Source: Arthrobacter sp. EpRS71 (GTDB taxonomy: Bacteria; Actinomycetota; Actinomycetes; Actinomycetales; Micrococcaceae). From it: a stretch of 64,000 bases of DNA. The notes under the pieces were generated by a model that was not told the origin of the DNA, searched no databases, and saw only the letters and a list, made by a program, of their open reading frames with translations. The stretch's first letter is position 1. The number at the start of each line of letters is the position of its first letter. Shown here piece after piece: positions 26,822 through 35,864 of the stretch. The stretch spans positions 285,540 to 349,539 of the forward strand of contig NZ_LNUV01000003.1 of the NCBI RefSeq assembly GCF_001512285.1. The letters run 5' to 3'. A program made the translations under genes and the position numbers.

Positions 26822-28865
26822 CCGCCTTTCGCTGACCCGCTACCAGCAGGGTGAATGGTTTGGCGTGGTGCGGAACGGAACCGTGGTGCTGCTTGGCCCC
26901 GACACCCCGCACGCACTGATCGATACCGTTTGGGAGTTGCTGGCAACCGCACCTGAGGCCCACGAAGTGCTCCACGAGGTGACGGAGGCTTTTGGCGTTT
27001 CCCTCAGCCGCATCCCGCCCTTCGGGATCATCGACTCAAAAGACGCCCTCCGTGTGTTCCTCCGGGGAGACCTTGAACTGGCGGTCCAGCTGAGTGGAGG
27101 GCCGAAGCTGGGCGGTGGCGAGGAGCGCCTGACGGGGCGTGACGTCACCACCTGGACCGAACGCCGGCTCGCCGATGTCACGTCCTACAGCGTCAGAATC
27201 GGACACGGCACTGCCGTGTCCATGGGAGTGCCGACGGCGGGTGGAAGCCTCCCGGTCAACAGCTCGCCACTGAACAGTCTTCCGTTGGGAGAAGGCGTGG
27301 TCCTTCTGGCATCGCTCGATGCCTCGGCCGCCGCCGACCACACTGAGAGTGAACCCGAAGCATCTGATGCCGGAAGAGCAGTCCGGCCCGCAGCGGTATC
27401 CGACGAGACCATGATCGGCTATACGGAGGCGGACCTCGGCCTGACCATCGCGCCCGGCCACATGATCAGCTCCATAGGTTCTTCCACCCCCGCGGACCAT
27501 GCTGGTGCCGAAGGGCCCGGGACCGCCGAAGTACATGGCATGGCCCACCCTGATGCTCCTGAGGAAGCGGAGATGCTGGATGAACCGGAGCTGCCGCCGG
27601 CGGCGGCTCCGGTGGATTCTGTAGCCGAAAAGGCTGCCGATGACGTGGAACCGGCTGAAGAGGAACCGGTTGCTGACGAGAAACCGGCGGAGTCGGAAAA
27701 CCCCAAAGCACCCGACGAACCCGCAGCATCCTCCGAATCAGCAGAGCCTGAAGAGCCGGCCGCGGAGCAGGAACCGGCCCCTGCGACGGATTCGGACGTC
27801 TCCGGTGTCCCCGTCCACACAAGCACCACGGATCCCATCCTGCCTTCGCTGGAGAACACCACCAGCTACGACCATTTGTGGGACAAAACCGTGATGCGGA
27901 ACATTGAGGATGCCGCTGTCCGTTCGGACGATGGCTCCGAAGACCACGGCTCACCTGCTTCGGCCGCACCGGAAGACCAAACACCTCCGACGCCGGAGCC
28001 TGCTTCCAGCGCGCCCGTTTCCGCCCCGCTTGCTTCTGCCCCGCCTGCTTCTGCCCCGCCTGCTTCAGCCCCGCTTGCTTCTGCTCCGCCTGCTTCTGCC
28101 TCGGAGGTCCACGGGGAGAACGCGTCCGCAGCAGCGCCGTCTACTGGACTGATTGACTCGGTTCCGTGGCTCCGCAGCGGTTCCTCCACTCCTGAGTCCG
28201 GAGGTAACCAGCAGGTTGCGCCGCCGGGGCCAGCTGCCGTTCCTTCACCCCAGATACCGGCGGCTTGGCTATCGGTTCCCCAGGACAGCTCCGTGGATGA
28301 GGATTCGGATCACGACGGCCAGACCATCATGAAAAGCAGTCTTCCCACTGTTGGTGATGGGGGAGCGAAGGCTGCTGTGGGTGGCGCTGAGAGCCCAGCC
28401 GTCGCAGGGCCCAGCGTTTTGGCACGCATGTGCTCCCAGGGGCACGCCAACCCGCCTACCTATCCACAGTGCTCGGTCTGCGGGGTTCCTGTCACAGGAG
28501 ACGCTGTCCACGTGCCGCGGCCCCGACTGGGCAGGATGCGGCTTTCCACTGGTGAGCTGGTTGATCTCGACCAGTCGCTCATCATTGGCCGGCAGCCATC
28601 GGTCTCCCGTGTCCAAGGCGGAACCATGCCCCGGCTGATCCAAGTGGACAGCCCGGGAGGGGACATCTCCCGCTCCCACGTGGAAGTCCGGCTGGAAGGT
28701 TGGCACGTCATGCTGTGCGACCTGAAGGCAACCAACGGAACAGTGCTCATTCGGGAAGGCCAGGCACCACGCCGCCTTGCCCAAAACGAGATGGCGATCC
28801 TGCTGGACGGCGATATTGCCGAGCTGGGTGACAACATTTCATTGCGTTTCGAGGAGATTCTTTGA
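26808..28865 (+). CDS. FHA-domain protein with acidic linker and zinc-ribbon-like segment
   Basis: A 685-residue protein without membrane helices. The N-terminal domain (about 1-150, LSLTRYQQGEWFGVVRNGTVVLLGPDTP) is not one I recognise, but resembles the leading domain seen in other kinase/phosphatase-cluster FHA proteins. A very acidic Pro/Ala/Glu linker (about 180-510) contains the ASAPP tandem repeat. A Cys/His cluster follows (MCSQGHANPPTYPQCSVCG), then a C-terminal FHA domain (LIIGRQPSV, ISRSHVEVRLEG, KATNGT). ATG 26808 is chosen because AGGAGG stands seven bases upstream; the ORF extends to 26772 without one. It ends TTGA, overlapping the kinase start. Probable substrate and effector of that kinase. 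Confidence 0.85.
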   Translation: MGSSNRLSLTRYQQGEWFGVVRNGTVVLLGPDTPHALIDTVWELLATAPEAHEVLHEVTEAFGVSLSRIPPFGIIDSKDALRVFLRGDLELAVQLSGGPKLGGGEERLTGRDVTTWTERRLADVTSYSVRIGHGTAVSMGVPTAGGSLPVNSSPLNSLPLGEGVVLLASLDASAAADHTESEPEASDAGRAVRPAAVSDETMIGYTEADLGLTIAPGHMISSIGSSTPADHAGAEGPGTAEVHGMAHPDAPEEAEMLDEPELPPAAAPVDSVAEKAADDVEPAEEEPVADEKPAESENPKAPDEPAASSESAEPEEPAAEQEPAPATDSDVSGVPVHTSTTDPILPSLENTTSYDHLWDKTVMRNIEDAAVRSDDGSEDHGSPASAAPEDQTPPTPEPASSAPVSAPLASAPPASAPPASAPLASAPPASASEVHGENASAAAPSTGLIDSVPWLRSGSSTPESGGNQQVAPPGPAAVPSPQIPAAWLSVPQDSSVDEDSDHDGQTIMKSSLPTVGDGGAKAAVGGAESPAVAGPSVLARMCSQGHANPPTYPQCSVCGVPVTGDAVHVPRPRLGRMRLSTGELVDLDQSLIIGRQPSVSRVQGGTMPRLIQVDSPGGDISRSHVEVRLEGWHVMLCDLKATNGTVLIREGQAPRRLAQNEMAILLDGDIAELGDNISLRFEEIL
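28026..28100 (+). repeat. Five 15-bp tandem repeats inside the FHA protein gene
   Basis: Five units close to CCGCCTGCTTCTGCC (28026-28040, 28041-28055, 28056-28070, 28071-28085, 28086-28100) encode Pro-Ala/Pro-Ala-Ser-Ala repeats in the disordered linker. The unit is a multiple of three, so copy number can vary in frame and change linker length. Confidence 0.9.
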
Positions 28866-30652
28866 GTTCCAAGAGGCCCCCTGCGCCGCCTCCACCCATT
28901 CCGGGTTTCAAGTACATCAGCCTGCTCGGTTCTGGTGGCTTTTCGGATGTTTACCTTTATGAGCAGGATCGCCCGCGCCGAAAAGTAGCGGTCAAGGTGC
29001 TGTTGTCCGATCTGAAGACCGAAGGGGCACGCCGCCGCTTCGAGTCCGAAGCGAACCTCATGGCCCAGTTGTCGTCGCATCCCTACATCGTGACGATCTT
29101 CGAAGCCGAGATCACCGAAAACGGCCACTCGTACCTGGCCATGGAGTACTGCTCCAGGCCGAGTTTGGACGTCCGCTACCGTCGCCAGCGATTCAGCGTG
29201 GACGAGGTACTGGCCGTCGGCATCCAGGTGGCGTCCGCCGTCGAAACCGCCCACCGGGCCGGCATTGTGCACCGGGACATCAAGCCTGCCAACATCCTGG
29301 TGACCGATTACAACAGGCCCGCCCTGACGGACTTTGGCATCTCAGGCACCATCGGCGCAGACACCGAGGACGACGCCGGAATGTCCATCCCGTGGTCTCC
29401 GCCCGAGCAGTTCCGCGGCGGCGCCGTGGACGGTGTTCCCGTGGATATCTGGGCTCTGGGCGCAACGCTGTACACGCTGCTGGCGGGTCGCTCGCCCTTT
29501 GTCCTTCCGGGACAGGACAACTCCCAGCGGGAACTGATCTCCCGCATCACCAACTCGCCGCTGCCCAGGCTGGGCCGTGCCGACGTTCCGGAGTCCTTGG
29601 AGCTTGTGCTGGCCACGTCCATGGCCAAGTCACCGGAATCGCGGTATTCCTCAGCGCACGCTTTCGCGTTGGCACTTCAGCGGATCCAGGCTGAACTGAA
29701 CCTGTCCGTGACGCCTTTTGAGGTGTTGGAAGAACCCGGGCACGGCGACGATCAGCATCCGGACGACAACTTCGAGGAAACCCGGGTTCGGAGCATCGCC
29801 TCGATTGATCCCGACGCTTCCGGAACAGCCACGACGGGCTCGGCACCCACGTTCCCGGCACGAACGTTCCCGTCCACGGTTCCGGGCGGTACCCAGCGGC
29901 CGGCGCCGCCGTTCACCCGGCCCGCCGGTGATCCGCAAACCCCCGACGCTTCGCAACTCACCAACCCCTCGCAACCCACTAACCCTTCTCAACCTGTCCA
30001 GTCGCAGGCCGGGCCCTCGGCCCCGCCCCAGTTTCATGCCCCGGCAGCCGGATACACGCCGCCCGGCTCACAGTATGCGCCCGCCGAGCCTGACACGGCA
30101 GAGTCCACGGTCCTTCGCGGCTGGCAGCCCTCGCAATCACAGGACGATCTGGGGGCAACGGTCAGCCGATCTGCCACAGGAACCTCAGCGGTAGCCCAGG
30201 ACGACGCTCCGCCGGCAGATCACGGCAAACGAAACCTTTGGCTTGCGGCAACGGGTGCGGCGGTGCTGGTAGTGGCCATTGTGGTTGGCGTGATCCTGGG
30301 TGCTCAAGCCCAGCCCAAGGTGGCGCCGACGGAATCGTCCAGTAAGCCGCCGGCGGACGCTTTGAGCGACGGCAGCGTTCCGGAGGTTGCGGGGCTGGCT
30401 GCAGCGCGCGATACCAAGGACCGGAATATCATCATCTTTTCCTGGACCAACCCTCAGCCGATGGCCGGGGACACCTTCAAGTGGCGCATAAAGTCGGCGA
30501 AATCTGAAGGTGTCTATGAGAACACCACCATTGGGAAAGCGTTCCTCTCCGCGTTTGATGAACCACCTATCTGCGTGCAGGCCATCATTGTGCGCGCCGA
30601 CGGTTCCGCGTCACCTGGCGGGCCGGATTCCATCGCCTGCCTGGAGGAGTAA
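28862..30652 (+). CDS. Transmembrane Ser/Thr protein kinase (PknB-like) with FN3-like ectodomain
   Basis: A 596-residue Hanks-type kinase. It has the glycine loop GSGGFSDV (23-30), VAVK (Lys45), HRDIKPAN (137-144, Asp139) and DFG (157-159), so it should be active. The activation segment is GISGTIGADTEDDAGMSIPWSPPEQ. A Pro/Ser/Thr-rich juxtamembrane region (about 290-455) with TNPSQPTNPSQP repeats precedes one helix (LWLAATGAAVLVVAIVVGVILG, about 460-481). The small ectodomain of ~115 residues has an FN3-like pattern: VAGLAAARDTKDRNIIIFSWTNPQPMAGDTFKWRIK ... CVQAIIVRADGSASPG. There are no PASTA repeats. The TTG start at 28862 overlaps the FHA stop (TTGA) and has GAGGAG upstream. It probably phosphorylates the neighbouring FHA proteins in response to an extracellular cue. 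Confidence 0.93.
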   Translation: MSSKRPPAPPPPIPGFKYISLLGSGGFSDVYLYEQDRPRRKVAVKVLLSDLKTEGARRRFESEANLMAQLSSHPYIVTIFEAEITENGHSYLAMEYCSRPSLDVRYRRQRFSVDEVLAVGIQVASAVETAHRAGIVHRDIKPANILVTDYNRPALTDFGISGTIGADTEDDAGMSIPWSPPEQFRGGAVDGVPVDIWALGATLYTLLAGRSPFVLPGQDNSQRELISRITNSPLPRLGRADVPESLELVLATSMAKSPESRYSSAHAFALALQRIQAELNLSVTPFEVLEEPGHGDDQHPDDNFEETRVRSIASIDPDASGTATTGSAPTFPARTFPSTVPGGTQRPAPPFTRPAGDPQTPDASQLTNPSQPTNPSQPVQSQAGPSAPPQFHAPAAGYTPPGSQYAPAEPDTAESTVLRGWQPSQSQDDLGATVSRSATGTSAVAQDDAPPADHGKRNLWLAATGAAVLVVAIVVGVILGAQAQPKVAPTESSSKPPADALSDGSVPEVAGLAAARDTKDRNIIIFSWTNPQPMAGDTFKWRIKSAKSEGVYENTTIGKAFLSAFDEPPICVQAIIVRADGSASPGGPDSIACLEE

Positions 30653-30696
30653 CGGCACATGCGATTTACTTACCGCCGACCTAGGAGGCACAGATC

Positions 30697-31401
30697 ATGG
30701 GGGATCTAGCAATAGATTTCTGTGGTGAATGGTACGAACCATCCGACGAGGACATCTTCGACATTGGGCGCGAAGGTGACTTGGAAGTTGATGACAACCC
30801 GTACCTGCACCGACGCTTCCTGCAGATAGCCCGTTACGACGGCATGTGGTGGCTCAGCAACGTGGGCAGCATGTTGTCCGCCACGGTGGCTGACGGTTCC
30901 GGCGGTATGCAGGCCTGGTTGGCGCCCGGTGCACGGATCCCGCTGGTGTTCAGCCACACCAACGTGATTTTCACTGCCGGACCCACAACCTACGAGTTTG
31001 CCGTGCACTTGAAGACGCCGTCTTTCCGGCATGAAGCCCGCGAGGATGACCAAGCGGGGGACACCACCATCGGTCCCGTGGTCTTCACTGATTCGCAAAA
31101 AGCACTCATCGTTGCCTTGGCCGAGCCCATGTTGCGGCGCGACGGCACCGGTTTCAGTGCCATTCCCTCATCCGCCGAGGCCGCGAAGCGACTGGGCTGG
31201 GCACTGACCCGTTTCAACCGCAAACTGGACAACGTCTGCGACAAACTGGACCGGGTAGGCGTCGTTGGCCTGCGCGGCGGGGTGGGAAAACTTGCCACCA
31301 ACCGCCGGGCGCGCTTGGTGGAACACGCTGTGACCTCGCACCTGGTGACCCCGGCTGACCTGCATCTTCTTGAGAAAATGAGTGGAGTCGACGAAGGATG
31401 A
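30697..31401 (+). CDS. Degenerate FHA-like protein with C-terminal helical domain
   Basis: A 234-residue protein I do not recognise by name. The N-half (about 15-115) contains FDIGREGDLEVDDNPYLHRRFLQIARYDGMWWLSNVG. This follows FHA strand order (GR..., D..P, H..., then the turn) but lacks the Ser/His/Asn phosphothreonine-binding set. The C-half (TDSQKALIVALAEPMLRRDGTGFSAIPSSAEAAKRLGWALTRFNRKLDNVCDKLDRVGV) looks like a winged-helix or other helical domain. AGGAGG stands ten bases before the ATG. It overlaps the EssC-like ATPase gene by four bases (ATGA), suggesting stoichiometric production with it. Possible adaptor of that ATPase or a regulator. Confidence 0.7.
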   Translation: MGDLAIDFCGEWYEPSDEDIFDIGREGDLEVDDNPYLHRRFLQIARYDGMWWLSNVGSMLSATVADGSGGMQAWLAPGARIPLVFSHTNVIFTAGPTTYEFAVHLKTPSFRHEAREDDQAGDTTIGPVVFTDSQKALIVALAEPMLRRDGTGFSAIPSSAEAAKRLGWALTRFNRKLDNVCDKLDRVGVVGLRGGVGKLATNRRARLVEHAVTSHLVTPADLHLLEKMSGVDEG

Positions 31402-34400
31402 AGTTCCGCCTGACCCTGCGGCGTGACCCTGCGGAAGCAAAGGACCTCGCCGTAACGGTGGATGGTCGTGCCACCGTGGCCGATATTGCCACCGAGCTGT
31501 GGGCGGCCGACCCCGCACGAAAGGGAACCGAGCCGCCGTCGAACTTGTCCATCAGCGTGGACGAAGCTTTCGTCGGCGGCGGGCTCTCCGGGCACGTGCT
31601 GCGGCCTACGGACAACCTGCTGGAGTCCGGGCTGCGGCCCGGGTCCAAGGTCTCCCTCGCGCAGGTCAGCGAACAGTTCGCCTCTAACGGCCACGCCAAC
31701 GGCAATAGCCGGGGACCCGCAGCGGCGACGTTGCGCGTGATGTCAGGGCCCGACGTCGGACGCGAATTTTCGCTGCCGTTCGGCACCAGCTACATCGGCC
31801 GGGACCGGGACGCCGACATCCGCTTGTCGGACCCGCTGACTTCCAAGCGCCACGCGCGCATCACGGTGGGCGAGACCGTGGAAATAGTGGATACGAACTC
31901 CGCCAACGGCCTCCTCATGGACGGGTTGCCGGTAACCCGTGCGACGCTCGAGTCCTCGGACACCGTTACCTTGGGCGACACTTCCGTGGGCGTCGTTGCG
32001 TTGTCCCGAAACCATGGCGGCGGTCCGTCATCGCCGCTGGTGGATTTCAACCGATCCCCGCGGGTACTGCCCAGGTTCGAGTCGCCCAAACGGGTGCCGC
32101 CGGCCGGCCCCAAACGCCCGGAACACCAGCCCTTCCCGTACATCATGCTGGTGGCGCCGCTCCTGATGGGTGGCGTGCTCTTCGCCGTCACCCAGAACCT
32201 GCTGTCCGTGCTCTTCATGGCCATGATGCCGCTGTTCATCGTGGGGCACTACGTGGACCACAAGATGCAGAGCAAGCGGCAGGCCAAGGAAGGCCACAAG
32301 CAGTTCAAAGCCGCGATGCTGGCTTTCCGCGAGGACATCGACAAGCAGCAAAATATTGAACGCGCTGTCAGGCTGCAGGAAGCGTCGTCCGTCAGCGATA
32401 CGGTTGACGCCATTTACAAACTTGGACCCCTGCTCTGGACCCACCGGCCCGAACACCAGCATTTCCTGGGGGTCCGCTTCGGGCTGGGCTCGGCGCCGTC
32501 GCGCATCCAGTTCGATGAACCAAGCGCCAACGAAACGGAACCGCAGTACATGCGGGAAATCCAGGAATGCCTGCAGCAGGTCCGCGTCATAGAAGGGGTT
32601 CCGATCGTCTCGCAGCTGCGCACCTCGGGCTCCTTTGGCGTGGCGGGGGACCGCAGCGTGGTGGATGACGTGGCCCGCGGCATGGTGCTCCAACTGGTGG
32701 GCCTCCATTCGCCTGCCGAGGTTGTCCTCACGTCACTGACTTCGGCTCGTTCGCGTGAGCGTTGGGACTGGTTGCAGTGGCTCCCGCACGTGGGTTCAGG
32801 CCACAGCCCCATCTCCGGCGATCATCTGGCTGCCGGCCCCGGCGCTGGCGCCGCCTTGTTGTCCAAGCTCGAAAGCCTCGTGGAAGAACGCGAGTCCATG
32901 GCCAAGGAGCCTGGGCCGCACCCCCGCCCCGGACTCAAGAATGAGCACGAGGACATTCCAGGTCCGGTGGTTCCTGCTGTCCTGGTGATCGTTGAGGACG
33001 ATGCCCCGGTGGACCGCGGACGACTCACACGCTTGGTGGAACGCGGCCCCGACTATGGGGTGCACATCATGTGGGTGGCCGCCAATGTGCAGTCCCTTCC
33101 AGCCGCCTGCCGTGACTTCCTTTCCGTTGACGGCGATCACGGCACCACCACCGGCCAGGTCCGCTTGGGCCGCCACACGTACCCGGTGAGCTGCGAAAGC
33201 CTCGATGCCGAACTCGCCACCCAACTGGCGCGCATGATGTCGCCGCTGGTGGATGTTGGAAACCCGCTCGACGACGACTCCGACCTCCCGCGCGCCGTTT
33301 CCTACGCCACGTTGATCGGCAAAGAACTGATGGACAACCCGCAGGCCGTGGCCGAGCGTTGGCAGGAGAACAACTCCGTCCACGCCACAGCCGTGCCTAA
33401 CCGCAAGGACAACGGCAGCCTCCGTGCGCTGGTTGGTTCCAAAGGTGTGGAGCCGTTCTACCTGGACCTCAAGAACGAAGGTCCGCACGCACTGGTGGGA
33501 GGAACCACCGGTGCCGGTAAGTCCGAGTTCCTGCAGTCCTGGGTGATGGGCATGGCGGCGGCGTACAGCCCGGACCGCGTCAGCTTCCTGTTCGTGGACT
33601 ACAAGGGCGGTGCTGCTTTTGCCGACTGCCTGCACTTGCCGCACACCGTTGGACTGGTAACTGACTTGTCACCGCACCTGGTGCGCCGTGCACTGACCTC
33701 GCTGCGCGCTGAGCTTCACTACCGCGAGCGGCTTTTGAACCGTAAGAAAGCCAAGGACCTTCTGGCCCTGCAACGTGAAGCCGATCCGGAGGCGCCCCCT
33801 TACCTCATCATCATCGTGGACGAATTCGCCGCCCTGGCAACTGAAGTTCCCGAGTTCGTAGACGGCGTGGTGGATGTCGCCGCGCGTGGCCGGTCCTTGG
33901 GCCTGCACCTGATCCTGGCCACGCAACGGCCCGCCGGCGTCATCAAAGACAACCTGCGTGCCAACACCAACCTTCGCGTCGCCTTGCGCATGGCCGACGA
34001 AGTGGACGCCACGGACATTCTGGGCGTTCCCACCGCGGCCTACTTTGATCCGTCCATTCCGGGCCGTGGTGCTGCGAAGACCGGTCCAGGCCGCATCCAG
34101 GGCTTCCAAACCGGCTATGCAGGTGGCTGGACCACCGAAAAGCCGCAGCGTCCCAGGATTGACATTGTGGAGATGGCGTTCGGATCCGGCCCCACCTGGG
34201 AACCGCCCCTGGTGTCACAGGTGGAAGAAGAACCGGCCGGGCCCAATGACATTGCGAGGATGACCGGAAACATCATCCGGGCAGCTGACGTGCTGTCCAT
34301 CGAACCTCCCCGCAAGCCTTGGCTCAACGAACTCGCCACCACCTACGATTTCTCCAAGCTTCCCAACCCGAGGACCGACGAACGGCTCCTGCTGGGTGTG

Positions 34401-35852
34401 GCAGATGACCCCGCCCACCAGGACCAGCCCACCGTGTTCTACGAGCCGGATAAGGATGGCAACATGGCCGTCTACGGCACGGGTGGATCCGGCAAGTCGG
34501 CGGCCCTGCGCGGGATTGCCATCGCAGCGGCTGTCACGCCGCGTGGTGGGCCCGTGCACATCTACGGCGTGGACTGTGGTTCCTCGGGACTCAAGATGCT
34601 TGATGGCCTTCCCCACGTTGGTGAAATCATCAATGGAGACGACGTGGAGCGCGTTGGGCGACTTCTGCGCTGGCTCAAGGAAGTGGCAGATGACAGGGCC
34701 GCACGGTTTGCCGAGGTCCGGGCCTCCACCATCGTCGAATACCGGCAACTGGCCAACCGGCCCGAAGAAAAGCGCATCTTCATCCTGGTGGATGGCATGT
34801 CCTCCTTCCGTGAATCCTACGAGTACAGCAACCTGTCCGCGCTGTGGGATATCTTCCTGACGCTGGCAACCGACGGACGTCCCCTGGGCATCCACCTGGT
34901 AGTCAGCGGTGACCGCACCAACTCCGTTCCGGCGTCGCTCCTTGCTTCCATCCAGAAGCGGCTGGTCCTGCGCCTGAGTTCCGAAGACGACTACATGACC
35001 CTCGACGTTCCCAAGGATGTCCTCAACGCAGCTTCGCCTCCGGGACGTGGCTTGTTGGACGGGCTCGAAGTTCAACTCGCCGTGCTTGGCGGCAACTCGA
35101 ACCTTGCCCTGCAGGCCCGCGAAGTGGCAAAACTCAGCCAGGCGATGCTGCGCCAAGGGCTGGAGCAGGCGCCTCAGATCCAGCGGCTCCCGGAACTGGT
35201 GGACCTGGACATCTTGCCCACCGGCGCCCCGGACAATCCCGTCATTGGCGTGGACGACGAAACGCTGGGTTCCGCGGCCATCGCCGCCAAGGGATCCCTG
35301 CTGCTCGCCGGCCCTCCAGGTGCTGGACGGACAGTGGCCCTGGTCACCTTGGCCTACGCCTTGCGGCGTTCGAACCCGCGCACTGACCTGATCTACATCG
35401 GATCCCGGCGTTCGGCCGTGGCCTCGCTCAACATCTGGAGCAGGTCATTGGTGGGGCCGGACGAAGTCTCGGATGTTGTGGATGACCTGATCGACAAAGC
35501 CGCGGACAACCCTGGCACCATGGCCATCTTCATCGAGGGCCTCACCGAGTTCACTGACACGTTGGCGGAGTCTGGAGTGGGACGGTTGGTGACGGCCGCT
35601 ATCAAGGCCGATCAATGGGTGGTGGGCGAATCCGAGACCTCCACCTGGTCCCAGGCTTGGTCCCTTGCCCAGCCGTTCAAGTCCGGACGCCGCGGGCTCC
35701 TGCTCAACCCCGGGGACGTGGAAGGCGATACCCTCCTCAATACTTCCCTGGGCCGGATCAGCAAGGACTTCATCCCGGGCCGCGGCTACATTGTGGGACG
35801 TGGAAAGGTACGCAAGCTCCAAATCGCCATGCCGCCTGAAAACCGTAGCTAG
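31398..35852 (+). CDS. EssC/EccC-like FtsK-SpoIIIE ATPase with ubiquitin-like and FHA domains
   Basis: A 1484-residue membrane ATPase. Order: an N-terminal ubiquitin-like (YukD-type) beta-grasp domain (about 1-95, ATVADIATELWAAD...LESGLRPGSKVSLAQ), an intact FHA domain (about 110-205: YIGRDRDADIRL, SKRHARI, TNSANG), two membrane helices (about 248-282), a linker domain, then three P-loop ATPase domains. Walker A in D1 is GGTTGAGKS (about residue 700) with Walker B LIIIVDEFAAL; in D2 GTGGSGKS (about 1026) with FILVDG; in D3 the degenerate GPPGAGRT (about 1304). This is the layout of EssC, the type VII secretion motor of Firmicutes, more than that of actinobacterial EccC, which lacks FHA. No WXG100, EccB/D/E, EssA/B or mycosin gene is in the window, so the substrate is unknown. 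FHA suggests control by the cluster's kinase. Confidence 0.9.
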   Translation: MKFRLTLRRDPAEAKDLAVTVDGRATVADIATELWAADPARKGTEPPSNLSISVDEAFVGGGLSGHVLRPTDNLLESGLRPGSKVSLAQVSEQFASNGHANGNSRGPAAATLRVMSGPDVGREFSLPFGTSYIGRDRDADIRLSDPLTSKRHARITVGETVEIVDTNSANGLLMDGLPVTRATLESSDTVTLGDTSVGVVALSRNHGGGPSSPLVDFNRSPRVLPRFESPKRVPPAGPKRPEHQPFPYIMLVAPLLMGGVLFAVTQNLLSVLFMAMMPLFIVGHYVDHKMQSKRQAKEGHKQFKAAMLAFREDIDKQQNIERAVRLQEASSVSDTVDAIYKLGPLLWTHRPEHQHFLGVRFGLGSAPSRIQFDEPSANETEPQYMREIQECLQQVRVIEGVPIVSQLRTSGSFGVAGDRSVVDDVARGMVLQLVGLHSPAEVVLTSLTSARSRERWDWLQWLPHVGSGHSPISGDHLAAGPGAGAALLSKLESLVEERESMAKEPGPHPRPGLKNEHEDIPGPVVPAVLVIVEDDAPVDRGRLTRLVERGPDYGVHIMWVAANVQSLPAACRDFLSVDGDHGTTTGQVRLGRHTYPVSCESLDAELATQLARMMSPLVDVGNPLDDDSDLPRAVSYATLIGKELMDNPQAVAERWQENNSVHATAVPNRKDNGSLRALVGSKGVEPFYLDLKNEGPHALVGGTTGAGKSEFLQSWVMGMAAAYSPDRVSFLFVDYKGGAAFADCLHLPHTVGLVTDLSPHLVRRALTSLRAELHYRERLLNRKKAKDLLALQREADPEAPPYLIIIVDEFAALATEVPEFVDGVVDVAARGRSLGLHLILATQRPAGVIKDNLRANTNLRVALRMADEVDATDILGVPTAAYFDPSIPGRGAAKTGPGRIQGFQTGYAGGWTTEKPQRPRIDIVEMAFGSGPTWEPPLVSQVEEEPAGPNDIARMTGNIIRAADVLSIEPPRKPWLNELATTYDFSKLPNPRTDERLLLGVADDPAHQDQPTVFYEPDKDGNMAVYGTGGSGKSAALRGIAIAAAVTPRGGPVHIYGVDCGSSGLKMLDGLPHVGEIINGDDVERVGRLLRWLKEVADDRAARFAEVRASTIVEYRQLANRPEEKRIFILVDGMSSFRESYEYSNLSALWDIFLTLATDGRPLGIHLVVSGDRTNSVPASLLASIQKRLVLRLSSEDDYMTLDVPKDVLNAASPPGRGLLDGLEVQLAVLGGNSNLALQAREVAKLSQAMLRQGLEQAPQIQRLPELVDLDILPTGAPDNPVIGVDDETLGSAAIAAKGSLLLAGPPGAGRTVALVTLAYALRRSNPRTDLIYIGSRRSAVASLNIWSRSLVGPDEVSDVVDDLIDKAADNPGTMAIFIEGLTEFTDTLAESGVGRLVTAAIKADQWVVGESETSTWSQAWSLAQPFKSGRRGLLLNPGDVEGDTLLNTSLGRISKDFIPGRGYIVGRGKVRKLQIAMPPENRS

Positions 35853-35864
35853 GAGGCTACCACC

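Noticed and set aside
31398..35852. Annotating the ATPase as the DNA translocase FtsK
   Set aside because: It lacks the four-helix N-terminus and gamma domain of FtsK and has ubiquitin-like and FHA domains plus three P-loop domains, as in type VII secretion ATPases.
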